Assembly: GCF_002294725.1 (NCBI RefSeq) | Contig: NZ_NSFT01000006.1 | Coordinates: forward strand, 1 to 64,000 | Origin: Mesorhizobium sp. WSM4313 | GTDB taxonomy: Bacteria; Pseudomonadota; Alphaproteobacteria; Rhizobiales; Rhizobiaceae | DNA length: 64,000 bases | Direction of reading: 5' to 3' | In this document: positions 37,067 through 47,033 of the stretch, piece by piece | Numbering within the stretch: the first letter of the stretch is position 1 | Layout: every line of letters starts with the position of its first letter | The notes under the pieces: generated by a model | The model's input: the letters and a program-made list of their open reading frames with translations, nothing else | The model's database searches: none | What the model was told of the DNA's origin: nothing | Program-made: the position numbers and the translations under genes

Positions 37067-37531
37067 ATGTCGATAAAAAAGAACGGTGTTGACCAGCAGC
37101 TGATCCGCGATCTGGCGGGCATTCTGAACGACACCAATCTGACCGAGATCGAGGTCGAGCTCGGCGACCTCAAGGTGCGCGTCTCGCGCCAGGCGCAGGC
37201 CGTCCATGCGGTTGCAGCGGCGCTGCCGGCGCCCGCCGCGGCTCCGGCGACCGCCGCGGCTCAGCCAGCAACGGCAGCCGCGGCCGCCGATATGTCCAAG
37301 AACGCAGTGCCCTCCCCGATGGTCGGCACCGCCTATCTGGCACCCTCACCCGACGCCAAGGCGTTCATCGAGGTCGGCCAGAAGGTCAAGGAAGGCCAGA
37401 CGCTGCTCATCATCGAAGCGATGAAGACGATGAACCAGATCCCCTCGCCGCGTGCCGGCACGGTGACGGCGATCCTCATCGAGGATGCCCAGCCGGTCGA
37501 ATACGGCATGCCGCTGGTGGTTCTTGAGTAG
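37067..37531 (+). CDS. accB: Biotin carboxyl carrier protein of acetyl-CoA carboxylase
   Basis: A 154-residue protein. An N-terminal helical segment ([20 protein letters not shown]) is followed by an Ala/Pro linker ([19 protein letters not shown]) and the biotinyl domain. The biotinylated lysine is in EAMKTMNQI. Together with AccC it forms the biotin carboxylase half of acetyl-CoA carboxylase. The ATG at 37067 has an AGAAGG ribosome site. It sits 19 bp before accC, the usual order. Confidence 0.95.
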   Translation: MSIKKNGVDQQLIRDLAGILNDTNLTEIEVELGDLKVRVSRQAQAVHAVAAALPAPAAAPATAAAQPATAAAAADMSKNAVPSPMVGTAYLAPSPDAKAFIEVGQKVKEGQTLLIIEAMKTMNQIPSPRAGTVTAILIEDAQPVEYGMPLVVLE

Positions 37532-37550
37532 AGCCGGGAACAATCAGGAG

Positions 37551-38894
37551 ATGTTCCAGAAAATCCTCATCGCCAATCGCGGCGAAATCGCGCTCCGGGT
37601 GCTGCGCGCCTGCAAGGAGCTCGGCATCCAGACGGTGGTGGTCCACTCGACCGCGGATTCCGACGCCATGCATGTGCGGCTTGCCGACGAGAGCGTCTGC
37701 ATCGGCCCACCGCCGTCCCGCGAAAGCTATCTCAACATCCACCAGATCGTCGCCGCCTGCGAGATCACCGGCGCAGATGCCGTGCATCCGGGCTACGGCT
37801 TCCTGTCGGAGAACGCCAAGTTCGCCGACATCCTGGCGGCCCACAACATCACCTTCATTGGCCCGTCAGGCGACCATATCCGCGTCATGGGCGACAAGAT
37901 CGAGGCCAAGCGCACGGCGAAGCGTCTCGGCATCCCCGTCGTGCCTGGGTCCGATGGCGCGATCAGCGAAGAGAAGGAAGCCAAGCGCGTCGCCGCCGAG
38001 ATCGGCTATCCGGTGATCATCAAGGCCTCCGCCGGCGGCGGGGGCCGCGGGATGAAGGTGGCGCACACCGAGGCGGACCTCGAAGTCGCCTTGCAGACGG
38101 CCAAGTCGGAAGCGGGGGCGGCCTTCGGCGACGACGCCGTCTACATCGAGAAATATCTGCAGAAGCCTCGCCATATCGAGGTGCAGGTGTTCGGCGACGG
38201 CGCCGGCCGAGGCGTGCATTTCGGCGAGCGCGACTGCTCGCTGCAGCGGCGCCACCAGAAGGTCTGGGAGGAAGCCAATTCGCCGGCGCTCAATGCCGAG
38301 GAGCGTTCGCGCATCGGCGGCATCTGCGCCAGGGCTATCGCCGATCTCGGCTATTCGGGCGCCGGCACGATCGAGTTCCTCTACGAGAATGGCGAGTTCT
38401 ATTTCATCGAGATGAACACGCGTCTTCAGGTCGAGCATCCGGTGACCGAAGCGATCACCGGCATCGACCTCGTGCATGAGCAGATCCGCGTCGCCTCGGG
38501 CGGCGGGCTGTCGGTCAGGCAGGAAGACATCAAGTTCAACGGCCATGCCATCGAGTGCCGTATCAACGCCGAGGATCCGCGCACCTTCACGCCCTCGCCC
38601 GGCACGATCACGCATTTCCATACGCCCGGCGGCCTCGGCATCCGTGTCGATTCCGGCGTCTATTCGGGCTACAAAATCCCGCCCTATTACGACAGCCTGA
38701 TCGGCAAGCTGATCGTGCATGGCCGCAACCGCGTCGAATGCATGATGCGGCTGCGCCGCGCGCTCGACGAATTCGTCGTCGACGGCATCAAGACGACGCT
38801 GCCGCTGTTCCGCGACCTGGTCGGCAATCCCGACATCGCCAATGGCGACTACGACATCCACTGGCTGGAAAAATACCTGGCCAAGGGTGAATAG
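37551..38894 (+). CDS. accC: Biotin carboxylase subunit of acetyl-CoA carboxylase
   Basis: A 447-residue ATP-grasp enzyme that carboxylates biotin on AccB. It starts MFQKILIANRGEIALRVLRA. The glycine-rich loop is KASAGGGGRGMKV, the carboxylation and metal sites are in EMNTRLQVEHPVTE, and the C-terminal domain has GHAIECRINAEDP. The ATG at 37551 follows AGGAG directly. Confidence 0.96.
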   Translation: MFQKILIANRGEIALRVLRACKELGIQTVVVHSTADSDAMHVRLADESVCIGPPPSRESYLNIHQIVAACEITGADAVHPGYGFLSENAKFADILAAHNITFIGPSGDHIRVMGDKIEAKRTAKRLGIPVVPGSDGAISEEKEAKRVAAEIGYPVIIKASAGGGGRGMKVAHTEADLEVALQTAKSEAGAAFGDDAVYIEKYLQKPRHIEVQVFGDGAGRGVHFGERDCSLQRRHQKVWEEANSPALNAEERSRIGGICARAIADLGYSGAGTIEFLYENGEFYFIEMNTRLQVEHPVTEAITGIDLVHEQIRVASGGGLSVRQEDIKFNGHAIECRINAEDPRTFTPSPGTITHFHTPGGLGIRVDSGVYSGYKIPPYYDSLIGKLIVHGRNRVECMMRLRRALDEFVVDGIKTTLPLFRDLVGNPDIANGDYDIHWLEKYLAKGE

Positions 38895-38906
38895 CACGGG
38901 GATGCG

Positions 38907-39524
38907 ATGACCCGCCCCTACGCACCAGGCTATCGCATTCCGACCGACCTGCTGCTTCGGGCTTACGCTTCCGGTGTCTTCCCGATGGCCGAGAGCGCCA
39001 ACGACCCGGAAGTGTTCTGGGTGCGGCCGGAAACGCGCGGCATCATTCCGCTGGACGGATTCCACACACCGCGCAGCCTGAAGAAGACGATCCGCAAGCA
39101 TCCGTTCGAGATCCGCTACGACTTCGATTTCGAGGCGACGATCGACGGCTGCGCCGAAAAGCGCGAGGAGCGCCGCTCGACCTGGATCAACGCGCCGATC
39201 CGCGAAGCCTATGTCGAGCTCTATCGCCTGGGCCACTGCCATTCGGTCGAAGCATGGCGCGAGGAACGGCTGGTCGGCGGCCTCTATGGCGTCTCGCTCG
39301 GACGCGTGTTCTTCGGCGAAAGCATGTTCGCCAGGGAGACCGACGCGTCGAAGACCTGTCTCTACCATCTCGTCGAGCGGCTGAAGGCGCGCGGCTTCGC
39401 GCTGCTCGACACGCAGTTCACGACCGAGCATTTGAAGCGCTTCGGCGCTGTCGACGTGCCGCGCGGCCAGTATGAGAAGCTGCTCGCAGAGGCGCTGAAG
39501 GGCGAGGCCGTCTTCTATCCTTGA
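38907..39524 (+). CDS. aat: Leucyl/phenylalanyl-tRNA-protein transferase
   Basis: A 205-residue N-end rule enzyme that adds Leu or Phe from tRNA to N-terminal Lys/Arg of proteins. The segments are [37 protein letters not shown] and [15 protein letters not shown]. Position, 12 bp after accC, matches the conserved alphaproteobacterial accB-accC-aat order. Its last 10 bases overlap the end of the convergent gene at 39515. Confidence 0.95.
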   Translation: MTRPYAPGYRIPTDLLLRAYASGVFPMAESANDPEVFWVRPETRGIIPLDGFHTPRSLKKTIRKHPFEIRYDFDFEATIDGCAEKREERRSTWINAPIREAYVELYRLGHCHSVEAWREERLVGGLYGVSLGRVFFGESMFARETDASKTCLYHLVERLKARGFALLDTQFTTEHLKRFGAVDVPRGQYEKLLAEALKGEAVFYP

Positions 39525-39904
39525 GCCCGCGCTGCCGCCTCGATCGGCGTTTGCGAATGGAACATCATCTTCCAGCCGTCAGCGCGATGGACATAGCCGG
39601 TGCTGACGAGGGCAGCATAGGATTCGCCGTTCTCGCGCGTCGCGCGCGCCTCGTAAGTCAGCATGACGATGTCGCTGCCGGGCTCGACCATGCCCTTCAA
39701 CTTGATGTCGAGGTCCCGCCATCTGTTGGGCTTGGCGGCGGTCTTTGCGAGATCGGCATTGGTCATCGCCTGCGCCATCTGCGGGAACGCCACCAGACAA
39801 TCCACATCGGCATTGGCTTCATAGTAAGCGGAATCGCCTGTCCAAAAGCCCTTCTCGATATCGAGAAGCTCCTGCTTGTTGGCCGTGATCGATCTGGTGG
39901 TCAT
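39515..39904 (-). CDS. NTF2-like (DUF4440/SnoaL) protein
   Basis: A 129-residue protein with the cone-shaped NTF2-like fold: [40 protein letters not shown] and [14 protein letters not shown]. The domain is found in many small enzymes and binding proteins, so the activity is not predictable. The ATG at 39904 has a GGAGGA ribosome site. Its 3' end overlaps aat by 10 bp in a convergent arrangement. Confidence 0.8.
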   Translation of the reverse strand: MTTRSITANKQELLDIEKGFWTGDSAYYEANADVDCLVAFPQMAQAMTNADLAKTAAKPNRWRDLDIKLKGMVEPGSDIVMLTYEARATRENGESYAALVSTGYVHRADGWKMMFHSQTPIEAAARAQG

Positions 39905-39965
39905 CGCAGAATCCTCCTCGCCTGTCGCCGATCTGGAACGGCTCAAAGACGGGCAGGTTCCGAGA

Positions 39966-40538
39966 TCAGTTCGTGTCGGTCGTGTCGTCCGGTGCCGGCG
40001 CCGCGTCAGTCGGTTCGGAGGCGGCGTCCGCCGGCTGCGCCGCAGCCCTGGCCTTGGCGGCTTCGGTCTTCGGCTTGCCTGTGTCGGCCTTGGCCGCGGT
40101 CGGCGGCGGCACGTCCGACTTCTGCTTGCAGCCCTTGAGCCAGACGTCATAGACGGCGTGCTCGACGGCGTTGAGGCCGGGGCTTTCGGCAAACATCCAG
40201 CCGGTGAAGATGCGGCGGATCTTGCGGTCGAGCGTGATCTCGTCGACCTCGACGAAGGAATCGGTCTTCGGCTGCTCCGTGTCCGGCCGCGAATAGCAGA
40301 CGCGAGGCGTCACCTGCAAAGCGCCGAACTGAACGGTCTCGTCGATATAGACGTCGAAGGTGATGATGCGGCCGGTGATCTTGTCGATGCCGGCGAACGC
40401 GGCCACCGGATTGGTGATGCGGTCGGAGGCCGCAGGTGCAGCGGCCGGCGCCTGCGCGGCGGCGAATACCGCAGTCGAGGCAAGCAGAACGGACGTCGCC
40501 GCGATCAGCGCCTTTGAGATGTTGCCGAAAGAGCTCAT
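39966..40538 (-). CDS. DUF2155-domain secreted protein
   Basis: A 190-residue protein. It has a signal peptide (SKALIAATSVLLASTAVFAA), a conserved DUF2155 domain (about residues 38-125, IDKITGRIITFDVYIDET, RIFTGWMFAESPGLNAVEH) and an Ala/Lys/Pro-rich tail. Function unknown. It lies between aat and the NDUFA12 gene, an order I recall from other alphaproteobacteria. The ATG at 40538 opens on the signal peptide. Confidence 0.88.
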   Translation of the reverse strand: MSSFGNISKALIAATSVLLASTAVFAAAQAPAAAPAASDRITNPVAAFAGIDKITGRIITFDVYIDETVQFGALQVTPRVCYSRPDTEQPKTDSFVEVDEITLDRKIRRIFTGWMFAESPGLNAVEHAVYDVWLKGCKQKSDVPPPTAAKADTGKPKTEAAKARAAAQPADAASEPTDAAPAPDDTTDTN

Positions 40539-40674
40539 GCAAAATACCGGTGGTTGCGCCCGGGTGATTCTCTCAACGCCCAAGGCTAGTCATGGCTGCG
40601 CAGTCAGCAAGCAGCTAAATGCCAATTGTGGCGATAACGGACCGAAGCGGCGTCTTGGATTACAATCCGAGGGA

Positions 40675-41073
40675 TTACGACCCCGGCGTCCAGGCGTCGT
40701 AGTCGCCGGTCACCTGCGGGCGATGCTGGTTGGTCAGGATGGAACCCTGCGGACGATAGGCGCCGGGCGTTCCGGTCAGGTTCGGCCGATGCTCCTTCTG
40801 CCACTCGCGCGCCTTGTAGCTCTCGCTCGAGGGAGCGGTGTCGACGCGGTGGTGGATCCAGCCATGCCAGCCCGGCGGGATCTTCGAGGCTTCCGAATAG
40901 TCGCGATAGATGACCCACCGGCGCGTGCGGCCTTCCGAATCGATGCCGCCCTCGTAATAGACGTTGCCGGCTTCGTCCTCGCCGACCCGCTTGCCGAAGC
41001 GCCAGGTGTGGAAGCGGGTGCCGAGCGTCTGGCTGTTCCACCAGGTGAAAAACTGCAGCAGGAAAGTCTTCAT
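40675..41073 (-). CDS. NADH:ubiquinone oxidoreductase accessory subunit NDUFA12
   Basis: A 132-residue protein matching the eukaryotic complex I subunit NDUFA12 (B17.2). Its parts are FTWWNSQTLGTRFHTWRFGK, RRWVIYRDYSEASKIPPGWH followed by GWIHH, and SYKAREWQKEHRPNLTGT. This subunit is confined to alphaproteobacteria and mitochondria among complex I parts. It is not next to the nuo genes here; the gene lies beside DUF2155, also on the minus strand. Confidence 0.93.
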   Translation of the reverse strand: MKTFLLQFFTWWNSQTLGTRFHTWRFGKRVGEDEAGNVYYEGGIDSEGRTRRWVIYRDYSEASKIPPGWHGWIHHRVDTAPSSESYKAREWQKEHRPNLTGTPGAYRPQGSILTNQHRPQVTGDYDAWTPGS

Positions 41074-41343
41074 CCAAATCCTCGCGGCGGCAGCGGCTGC
41101 GCCTTTCCCCTGCTTATGGCGTCACGTCATCGCGAAGGCAAGGGTTTTGCCATGTGCCGAAAGGAAATGCTCCATGCGTTCATATCTTGATGCATGTCGT
41201 CGTCCCAGAACCGCTCCACACTTCCGGCCGACATGCATTAATCGATGCAGTTGTCCTGCCGGCGGCAGTGCGGCTTGCCAAGCGCCGCCTGTCTTTCTAA
41301 AGCTCGGCCCGCCCGTTCGGGGCACGCCTTGAGGAGGTGACGA

Positions 41344-42183
41344 TTGAGCCGGGATCCGTCCGCCGACAGCCGGATCAGCGCCGAAGACATTCGCCGCCGC
41401 AAGGGCGGCGTGCCGATCGTTTGCCTTACCGCCTACACCTATCCGGTCGCCCGCCTGCTCGATCCGCATGTCGACCTGCTGCTGGTCGGCGACAGCGTCG
41501 CCATGGTCCTGCACGGCCACGCCACCACGCTCGGCGCCTCGCTGGAGATGATGATCGCGCACGGCCAGGCTGTGATGCGCGGCTCGGCCAAGGCCTGCGT
41601 GGTGGTCGACATGCCTGCGGGCAGCTACGAGACGTCGGCCGCCCAGGCCGTCGCTTCGGCGCGGCGCATCGTCGGGGAAACAGGCTGCCAAGCCGTGAAG
41701 CTCGAGGGCGGCGTCGACATGGCAGCCCAGATCGCGGCGATCGTCGCCGAAGGAATACCGGTCATGGGTCATATCGGCCTGCAGCCGCAATCGGTGGAGA
41801 AGGACGGCGGCTACAAGATCAAGGGCCGGACAGACGACAATATCGCAGCGCTCTTGCGCGATGCAGAGGCGGTGGAAAAAGCCGGCGCCTTCTCGGTGGT
41901 CATCGAGGGCACGATGGAGGCCGTGGCTGCGAAGCTTACCCGTCACATTTCCATACCGACCATCGGCATCGGCGCCAGCGCCGACTGCGACGGCCAGATC
42001 CTGGTGATCGACGACATGGTCGGCATGACCGTCGACCGCGTGCCGAAATTCGTCAAGGAGTACGCCGACTTGCGCAGCATGATCGCGAATGCGGCGGCCC
42101 GCTACGCCGCCGAGGTGCGCAGCCGTGCCTTTCCTGGCCCCGACCACGTCTTCACGACAGCATCCGGCAAGGACGACACATGA
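41344..42183 (+). CDS. panB: 3-methyl-2-oxobutanoate hydroxymethyltransferase
   Basis: Pantothenate pathway enzyme of 279 residues, adding a hydroxymethyl group from methylene-THF. The segments are [41 protein letters not shown] and [10 protein letters not shown]. The start is TTG at 41344, supported by a strong GAGGAGG ribosome site 5 bp upstream. Its stop overlaps the panC start by four bases (ATGA). Confidence 0.95.
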   Translation: MSRDPSADSRISAEDIRRRKGGVPIVCLTAYTYPVARLLDPHVDLLLVGDSVAMVLHGHATTLGASLEMMIAHGQAVMRGSAKACVVVDMPAGSYETSAAQAVASARRIVGETGCQAVKLEGGVDMAAQIAAIVAEGIPVMGHIGLQPQSVEKDGGYKIKGRTDDNIAALLRDAEAVEKAGAFSVVIEGTMEAVAAKLTRHISIPTIGIGASADCDGQILVIDDMVGMTVDRVPKFVKEYADLRSMIANAAARYAAEVRSRAFPGPDHVFTTASGKDDT

Positions 42184-43031
42184 ACGCGCCAATCGTCGTC
42201 GACAGCGTCGCCGCGCTTCGGACACAGGTCAGGAACTGGCGACAGGCCGGCCTGAAGGTCGCCATGGTGCCGACCATGGGTGCGCTGCATGACGGCCATA
42301 TCTCACTGGTCAGGATCGCGCTCGAACGGGCCGATCGCTGCGTCGTCTCGATCTTTGTCAACCCGGCCCAGTTCGCGCCGACGGAGGATCTCGACAAATA
42401 CCCACGCCAGCTGGCGCACGATCTCGACCGGCTGCGGGATGCGGGTGCGCATCTCGCCTTCACGCCGGGCGTAAACGAAATGTACCCCGCCGGCTTCGCC
42501 ACGAAGATCTCGGTGGGCGGCCCCTCTCGTGGCCTGGAAACCGACTTCAGGCCGAGTTTCTTCGACGGCGTCGCGACCGTGGTAGCAAAACTCTTCCTGC
42601 AGGCGGCTCCCGATTGCGCCGTGTTCGGCGAGAAGGACTACCAGCAGCTTTGCGTCGTCAGGCAGCTCTGCCGCGACCTCGACCTGCCGGTCGAGATCGT
42701 CGGCGCGCCGACGGTGCGCGACGTCCATGGCCTCGCCATGTCGTCGCGCAATGCCTATCTCGGCGAAGCCGAGCTCGGCATAGCACGCGAGCTCAACGTG
42801 ATCCTGCGCCGCACCGCGGCGGCGCTTGCGGGCGGCGCGGACGAAGCCGGCGCCACCGACGCCGCCGCGAAGGCCCTCGTCTCCGCGGGGTTCCAGAAGG
42901 TCGACTATGTCGCCGCGCGCGAAGCCGCGACGCTCAGCCCCTGGCGGAAAGACCGCGACGGCCGCCTGCTGGCGGCCGCCTGGCTCGGCACGACACGCCT
43001 GATCGACAATGTGGAAATTCCCTCCGCCTGA
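42180..43031 (+). CDS. panC: Pantothenate synthetase
   Basis: A 283-residue ATP-dependent ligase joining pantoate and beta-alanine. The nucleotide-binding motif is [15 protein letters not shown], with [17 protein letters not shown] and [13 protein letters not shown] downstream. The GLAMSSRN segment carries the second nucleotide motif. The gene overlaps panB by 4 bp, indicating translational coupling. Confidence 0.96.
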   Translation: MNAPIVVDSVAALRTQVRNWRQAGLKVAMVPTMGALHDGHISLVRIALERADRCVVSIFVNPAQFAPTEDLDKYPRQLAHDLDRLRDAGAHLAFTPGVNEMYPAGFATKISVGGPSRGLETDFRPSFFDGVATVVAKLFLQAAPDCAVFGEKDYQQLCVVRQLCRDLDLPVEIVGAPTVRDVHGLAMSSRNAYLGEAELGIARELNVILRRTAAALAGGADEAGATDAAAKALVSAGFQKVDYVAAREAATLSPWRKDRDGRLLAAAWLGTTRLIDNVEIPSA

Positions 43032-43060
43032 TCGGACTTTCGTTCGATCAGGCTCGCCGC

Positions 43061-43759
43061 CTACTCTTCCGACGGCATATGCAGATACATCGACTGGATG
43101 CCGACGCGGCCTGGCCCGGTGAAGCGATTGACGACGAAATTCATGGCGGCGCCGAAGAAGCCGCTGGAAAGCCGGTCGATCCTTGTATCCATCTTCACCG
43201 AGGCGTCCTTGAACAGCCAGCCGCCCGGCTCGATGTCGATGGTCTCGCCGGGCGCCAGCACCTTCTCGAAGACATTGCCGTAACCGTGCAGCCAGACGAT
43301 GCCGTCGCCTGTCTCGCCGCGGAAGCGGTCGATGAAGAAGCCGCTCTGGCCAAACAGCATCGTTCCCAGCCCGCGCACGCGCTCGAACGTGTAGTCGACG
43401 CTGGCGGTCGCGGCGAGGAACTGGTGCTCGCGCACCTGGACCTCCTCGCCGCGCCGAAGATGGATCGGCACGATATGGCCCGGTCCGTCGCGGCTGAAGG
43501 CGATGATGCCCGGCCCCGACGCCTCGGTGACGAATATCTGCATGCCGGCGATCATGCGCTTCAGCGCGCCCTTCAGCGATTTCAGGCCGATGGTGATGGC
43601 GGTGTTCTTCCAGAGCAGGATGTGGTGCTCGAAATAGACCGGCATGTTGGTCACATCGACCGACAGCACCGGCACCAGTTCGCCGGCGACGTGATAGGTC
43701 ACGCCGCCAAAAGTCTCGTCCGACACCTCGGTCGGCATCAGTTCAGGCAAGCTCGGCAT
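43061..43759 (-). CDS. AIM24-family protein
   Basis: A 232-residue soluble protein of the AIM24/TIGR00266-like family: GGVTYHVAGELVPVLSVDVT, GKAL-like strands and the repeated glycine turns LAPGETIDIEPGGWLF and FRGETGDGIVW. Function is not settled; mitochondrial AIM24 affects inner-membrane organisation. No signal peptide or membrane helix. It converges with panC, 29 bp away, and has no partner on its own strand. Confidence 0.82.
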   Translation of the reverse strand: MPSLPELMPTEVSDETFGGVTYHVAGELVPVLSVDVTNMPVYFEHHILLWKNTAITIGLKSLKGALKRMIAGMQIFVTEASGPGIIAFSRDGPGHIVPIHLRRGEEVQVREHQFLAATASVDYTFERVRGLGTMLFGQSGFFIDRFRGETGDGIVWLHGYGNVFEKVLAPGETIDIEPGGWLFKDASVKMDTRIDRLSSGFFGAAMNFVVNRFTGPGRVGIQSMYLHMPSEE

Positions 43760-43890
43760 GGCAATCCCCCATTTTGCCGGCGACGCCTCTGGCTAGTGGG
43801 AGAGCGGGACACCGGCGATGCGCAGCCTTGACCACGCGGGTCGGCGCGATCAAATCAAAACCGCGCGATGAATGGGGGCTCGCCGCCCAC

Positions 43891-44379
43891 CTAGCGGAGC
43901 CGCTTCTCCATGATGAGGGCGGGCAGTCCCGAATTGCCGCCGCAATCGGCGGTTCTGCCTGCCGGGCGGAACCCATTCGCCTCGTAGAAGGCGATCGCCG
44001 CGGCATTTGCTTCCTCGACCTCGAGGCGCAGCGTATGCATCTCCGGAAAGCTGGATTCAACTTCATCGAGCAGCGACTGGCCAATCCCCTGCCGTTGGCA
44101 GGCCGGATGGACGTAAAGCTGGTTCAAAAGGACGATCTTCGGGTCGGTGGTGGCGGCAGCGAACGCCATGCCGCCGAGCCGCTTGCCGTCGTCAGCCACC
44201 AGGAACTCGGAATTCGGCCGCGCCAGCCGCGCCTTGAGCGAGGCGATCGAATGCCAGTCATCCGTGATTTCAGTTACCCGCTTGGTGCCATAGACGGCGT
44301 CGTAAGTGGCATGCCAAGTCTCGACCAGCAACGCACGGACGGCTGCGAGATCGCGTTCGCTGGCCGTCCGCACGAACAT
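43891..44379 (-). CDS. GNAT-family N-acetyltransferase
   Basis: A 162-residue acetyltransferase. The acetyl-CoA loop is CQRQGIGQSLLDEVE, preceded by the beta strand LNQLYVHPACQ. The C-terminal LEVEEANAAAIAFYEANGF is typical. The target is unknown. The gene starts two bases after the gatB stop, on the same strand, so it may be translated from the gatB mRNA. Confidence 0.9.
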   Translation of the reverse strand: MFVRTASERDLAAVRALLVETWHATYDAVYGTKRVTEITDDWHSIASLKARLARPNSEFLVADDGKRLGGMAFAAATTDPKIVLLNQLYVHPACQRQGIGQSLLDEVESSFPEMHTLRLEVEEANAAAIAFYEANGFRPAGRTADCGGNSGLPALIMEKRLR

Positions 44380-44381
44380 CG

Positions 44382-45884
44382 CTAGCCCTCGATGCCGAGC
44401 TTGGCCTTGACGAGGTCGTTGACCGCCTGCGGGTTGGCCTTGCCGCCGGTCGCCTTCATCACCTGGCCGACGAACCAGCCGGCCATGGTCGGCTTGGCGC
44501 GCGCCTGCTCGGCCTTGTCGGGGTTGGCGGCGATCACCTCGTCGACGGCCTTCTCGATGGCGCCGGTGTCGGTGACCTGCTTCATGCCGCGGCTCTCGAC
44601 GAGCTGGCGCGGATCGCCGCCCTCGTTCCAGACGATCTCGAACAGGTCCTTGGCGATCTTCCCGGAGATGGTGCCTTCCTTGATCAGATCGATGACGGCG
44701 CCGAGCTGCTCTGGCGAAAGCGGAGCATTTTCAATGTCTTTGCCGGCTTTGTTGAGAGCGCCGAGCAGGTCGTTGATGACCCAGTTGGCGGCGAGCTTGC
44801 CGTCGCGGCCGGATGCCACCTTCTCGAAATAGTCGGCAATCGGCTTTTCCGACACCAGCACCGAGGCATCATAGGTCGACAGGCCAAGCGACGAAATCAG
44901 CCGCGCCTTCTTGTCGTCGGGCAGTTCCGGCAGGTGTTGCGCCAACGCATCGACATAGGCCTGGTCGAATTCCAGCGGCAGAAGATCGGGGTCGGGGAAA
45001 TAGCGATAGTCATGCGCCTCCTCCTTGGAGCGCAACGAGCGCGTCTCGCCCTTGACCGGGTCGAACAGGCGGGTCTCCTGGTCGATCTTGCCGCCATCCT
45101 CGAGGATGGCGATCTGCCGGCGCGCCTCGGATTCGATCGCCTGGCCGATGAAGCGGATCGAGTTGACGTTCTTGATTTCGCAGCGTGTGCCGAATGCGCC
45201 GCCCGGGCGGCGCACCGAGACGTTGACGTCGGCGCGCAGCGAACCTTCGTCCATGTTGCCGTCGCATGTGCCGAGATAGCGCATGATGGTGCGCAGCTTC
45301 GTCACATATGCCTTGGCCTCGTCGGCCGAGCGGATGTCGGGCTTGGAGACGATCTCCATCAGAGCCACGCCGGAACGGTTGAGGTCGACATAGGACATGG
45401 TCGCATGCTGGTCATGCATCGACTTGCCGGCATCCTGTTCCAGATGCAGGCGCTCGATGCCCACCTCGATATCCTCGAACTCGCCCTGGCGGTCGGGCCC
45501 GACGGAGACGATCACCTTGCCCTCGCCGACGATCGGCTGCTTGAACTGCGAGATCTGGTAGCCCTGCGGCAGGTCCGGATAGAAATAGTTCTTCCGGTCG
45601 AAGACCGATTTATGATTGATCGCGGCCTTCAGGCCGAGCCCTGTGCGGATCGCCTGCTTGACGCATTCCTCGTTGATGACCGGCAGCATGCCCGGCATCG
45701 CTGCGTCGACAAGGCTGACATTGGCATTGGGCGCCCCGCCGAATGACGTCGAGGCGCCGGAAAAGAGTTTTGCCTCCGAGATCACTTGCGCATGCACTTC
45801 GAGCCCGATGATGATCTCCCAGTCGCCGGTGGCGCCAGGGATCAGGCGTTTTGCGTCGGGGGTGCGGGTGTCGATGATGCTCAT
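44382..45884 (-). CDS. gatB: Aspartyl/glutamyl-tRNA amidotransferase subunit B
   Basis: The kinase/transamidation partner of GatA in GatCAB, which converts misacylated Glu-tRNA-Gln and Asp-tRNA-Asn. At 500 residues it is family length. The parts are [54 protein letters not shown] and the C-terminal YqeY-like helical domain. Start at 45884 ([17 protein letters not shown]) is chosen over 45932, whose extra 16 residues do not match the family. gatC and gatA are not nearby. Confidence 0.94.
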   Translation of the reverse strand: MSIIDTRTPDAKRLIPGATGDWEIIIGLEVHAQVISEAKLFSGASTSFGGAPNANVSLVDAAMPGMLPVINEECVKQAIRTGLGLKAAINHKSVFDRKNYFYPDLPQGYQISQFKQPIVGEGKVIVSVGPDRQGEFEDIEVGIERLHLEQDAGKSMHDQHATMSYVDLNRSGVALMEIVSKPDIRSADEAKAYVTKLRTIMRYLGTCDGNMDEGSLRADVNVSVRRPGGAFGTRCEIKNVNSIRFIGQAIESEARRQIAILEDGGKIDQETRLFDPVKGETRSLRSKEEAHDYRYFPDPDLLPLEFDQAYVDALAQHLPELPDDKKARLISSLGLSTYDASVLVSEKPIADYFEKVASGRDGKLAANWVINDLLGALNKAGKDIENAPLSPEQLGAVIDLIKEGTISGKIAKDLFEIVWNEGGDPRQLVESRGMKQVTDTGAIEKAVDEVIAANPDKAEQARAKPTMAGWFVGQVMKATGGKANPQAVNDLVKAKLGIEG

Positions 45885-46047
45885 GGAGGCCTGCAGACTT
45901 TGAATTCTCGGAGTTGCAATTAATGTACTCATTGAGATGCATTAATGCACATTTTGGGTGCGCAACTTCGCTAGTCCAAACCGCCCTGCGAGACAAGCGC
46001 AAAGCCCGCACGCTGGCCTTTTCCGCCACGTTCGCTTATAGGATACC

Positions 46048-46177
46048 CCATTCCAATGGAGAGTGGATGTCCACTTACGCTCAGTCCCGGTGAAGCCCTG
46101 ACCTCCTAAGCGAGGCAGGGCAGAAAACCTGAAACCCCGTGCCGCGATGTCTCGCAGCGGCGGCTTTTGTTGTTTTT
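46048..46177 (+). ncRNA. Candidate trans-acting small RNA (MmgR/suhB-like)
   Basis: About 130 nt with three hairpins and no reading frame. A -10-like TATAGG is at 46037-46042. Hairpins follow: AGTGGATGTCCACT near 46061; then GCCCTG-A-CCTC (46095-46105) with GAGG-CAGGGC (46112-46121) around CTAAGC; then GCCGC / GCGGC (46141-46161) followed by TTTTGTTGTTTTT, an intrinsic terminator. The GGTGAAGCCCTGACCTCCT part resembles the alphaproteobacterial MmgR/suhB (alpha-r8) sRNA family as I recall it; the family match needs a covariance search. Confidence 0.6.
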
Positions 46178-46192
46178 CCCGGGACTTCTCCA

Positions 46193-46449
46193 ATGGACAT
46201 TTCGCGTAACGAGCAGCGCATCCTGCACCTGCTCGCGCAGGGCGGCGCATTGAAATCGAAAAGAACGAAAGCAGGAAGATCGCCTCGGTCCTGTGCCTGA
46301 CCCGCGATGGCTGGCGCTATCCGGGCTTCGACCTGGAACTCTTTCGGAAATTGAGGCGCAAGAAGGCGGTTTCCTCGACGAACGGCGGTCCTTACCGCAT
46401 CACACGACGCGGGCTCGAGCTCGTGCGCGCCGAACTCGACAATCGCTAA
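46193..46449 (+). pseudogene. Frameshifted YjhX-family (PF09857 toxin/UPF0386) gene
   Basis: The ATG at 46193 begins MDISRNEQRILHLLAQGG, then the frame is lost at GGCGGCGCATTG (46241-46252). From there the +1 phase reads IEIEKNESRKIASVLCLTRD then GWRYPGFDLELFRKL and ends GGPYRITRRGLELVRAELDN to TAA at 46447-46449. The two halves join into an 85-residue protein, exactly YjhX length, if one base (a C before GCATT, giving GGR) is restored. A sequencing error cannot be excluded. It lies 16 bp after the candidate sRNA terminator. Confidence 0.85.
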
Positions 46450-46495
46450 TGCCTAATGCCGCCGGACGAAACGCCGGCGGCACCTTCCGTTTGCT

Positions 46496-46927
46496 TCAGG
46501 CCGTGGCGATATAGGCCCTGATCTCCTCGGCCTCGCGCTCGACATCCTCGATGCGGCGCTTGACCACGTCGCCGATGGAGACGATGCCGTCGAGCAGCCC
46601 GTTTTTCTCCACCGGCAGATGGCGGAAGCGGCCTCGCGTCATGATCTCCATCACCTCGTTGACGGTGTGGTTTTCGTTGCAGATCTTGACCTTCGGCGTC
46701 ATCGCCGAGCGCACGGGGATGTCGAGCGCGGCGGCGCCCTCCTTGGCCACGACCCTAACGATATCGCGCTCAGAGAGAATGCCGACGATCTTTCGGTCGC
46801 CATTGGTGATGACGAGCGCGCCGATCCTGTGCTCGGCCAGCATGCGAATGGCCTCGCTGAGTTTTTCATTGGGCCCGAGCGTGAACACGTCATGGCCCTT
46901 GCTTTCAAGAATTGCCTTAACCGTCAT
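46496..46927 (-). CDS. CBS-domain protein
   Basis: A 143-residue protein made of two CBS domains (LGPNEKLSEAIRMLAEHRIG, VSIGDVVKRRIEDVEREAEE). Each has the adenosyl-ligand pattern, with GALVITNGDRKIVGILSERD between strands. Such stand-alone CBS pairs sense AMP/ATP or SAM; the target is unknown. The ATG at 46927 has a GGAGG ribosome site; the upstream frame to 47014 is not in family. It converges with the yjhX pseudogene. Confidence 0.87.
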   Translation of the reverse strand: MTVKAILESKGHDVFTLGPNEKLSEAIRMLAEHRIGALVITNGDRKIVGILSERDIVRVVAKEGAAALDIPVRSAMTPKVKICNENHTVNEVMEIMTRGRFRHLPVEKNGLLDGIVSIGDVVKRRIEDVEREAEEIRAYIATA

Positions 46928-47033
46928 GGCGTCCTCCACTGCCTTTGACGCCCCCGGCGCCCTTAGGAAGACACTGGGTGCTTGGGCAACATCGTGCGCC
47001 GTGATTGGTTGCATTTCAAGTGCGCCTAAGGAC

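Noticed and set aside
43891..46449. GNAT gene and YjhX-type gene as a YjhX/YjhQ toxin-antitoxin pair
   Set aside because: The two are separated by gatB, lie on opposite strands and are not next to each other, so no TA operon is supported.
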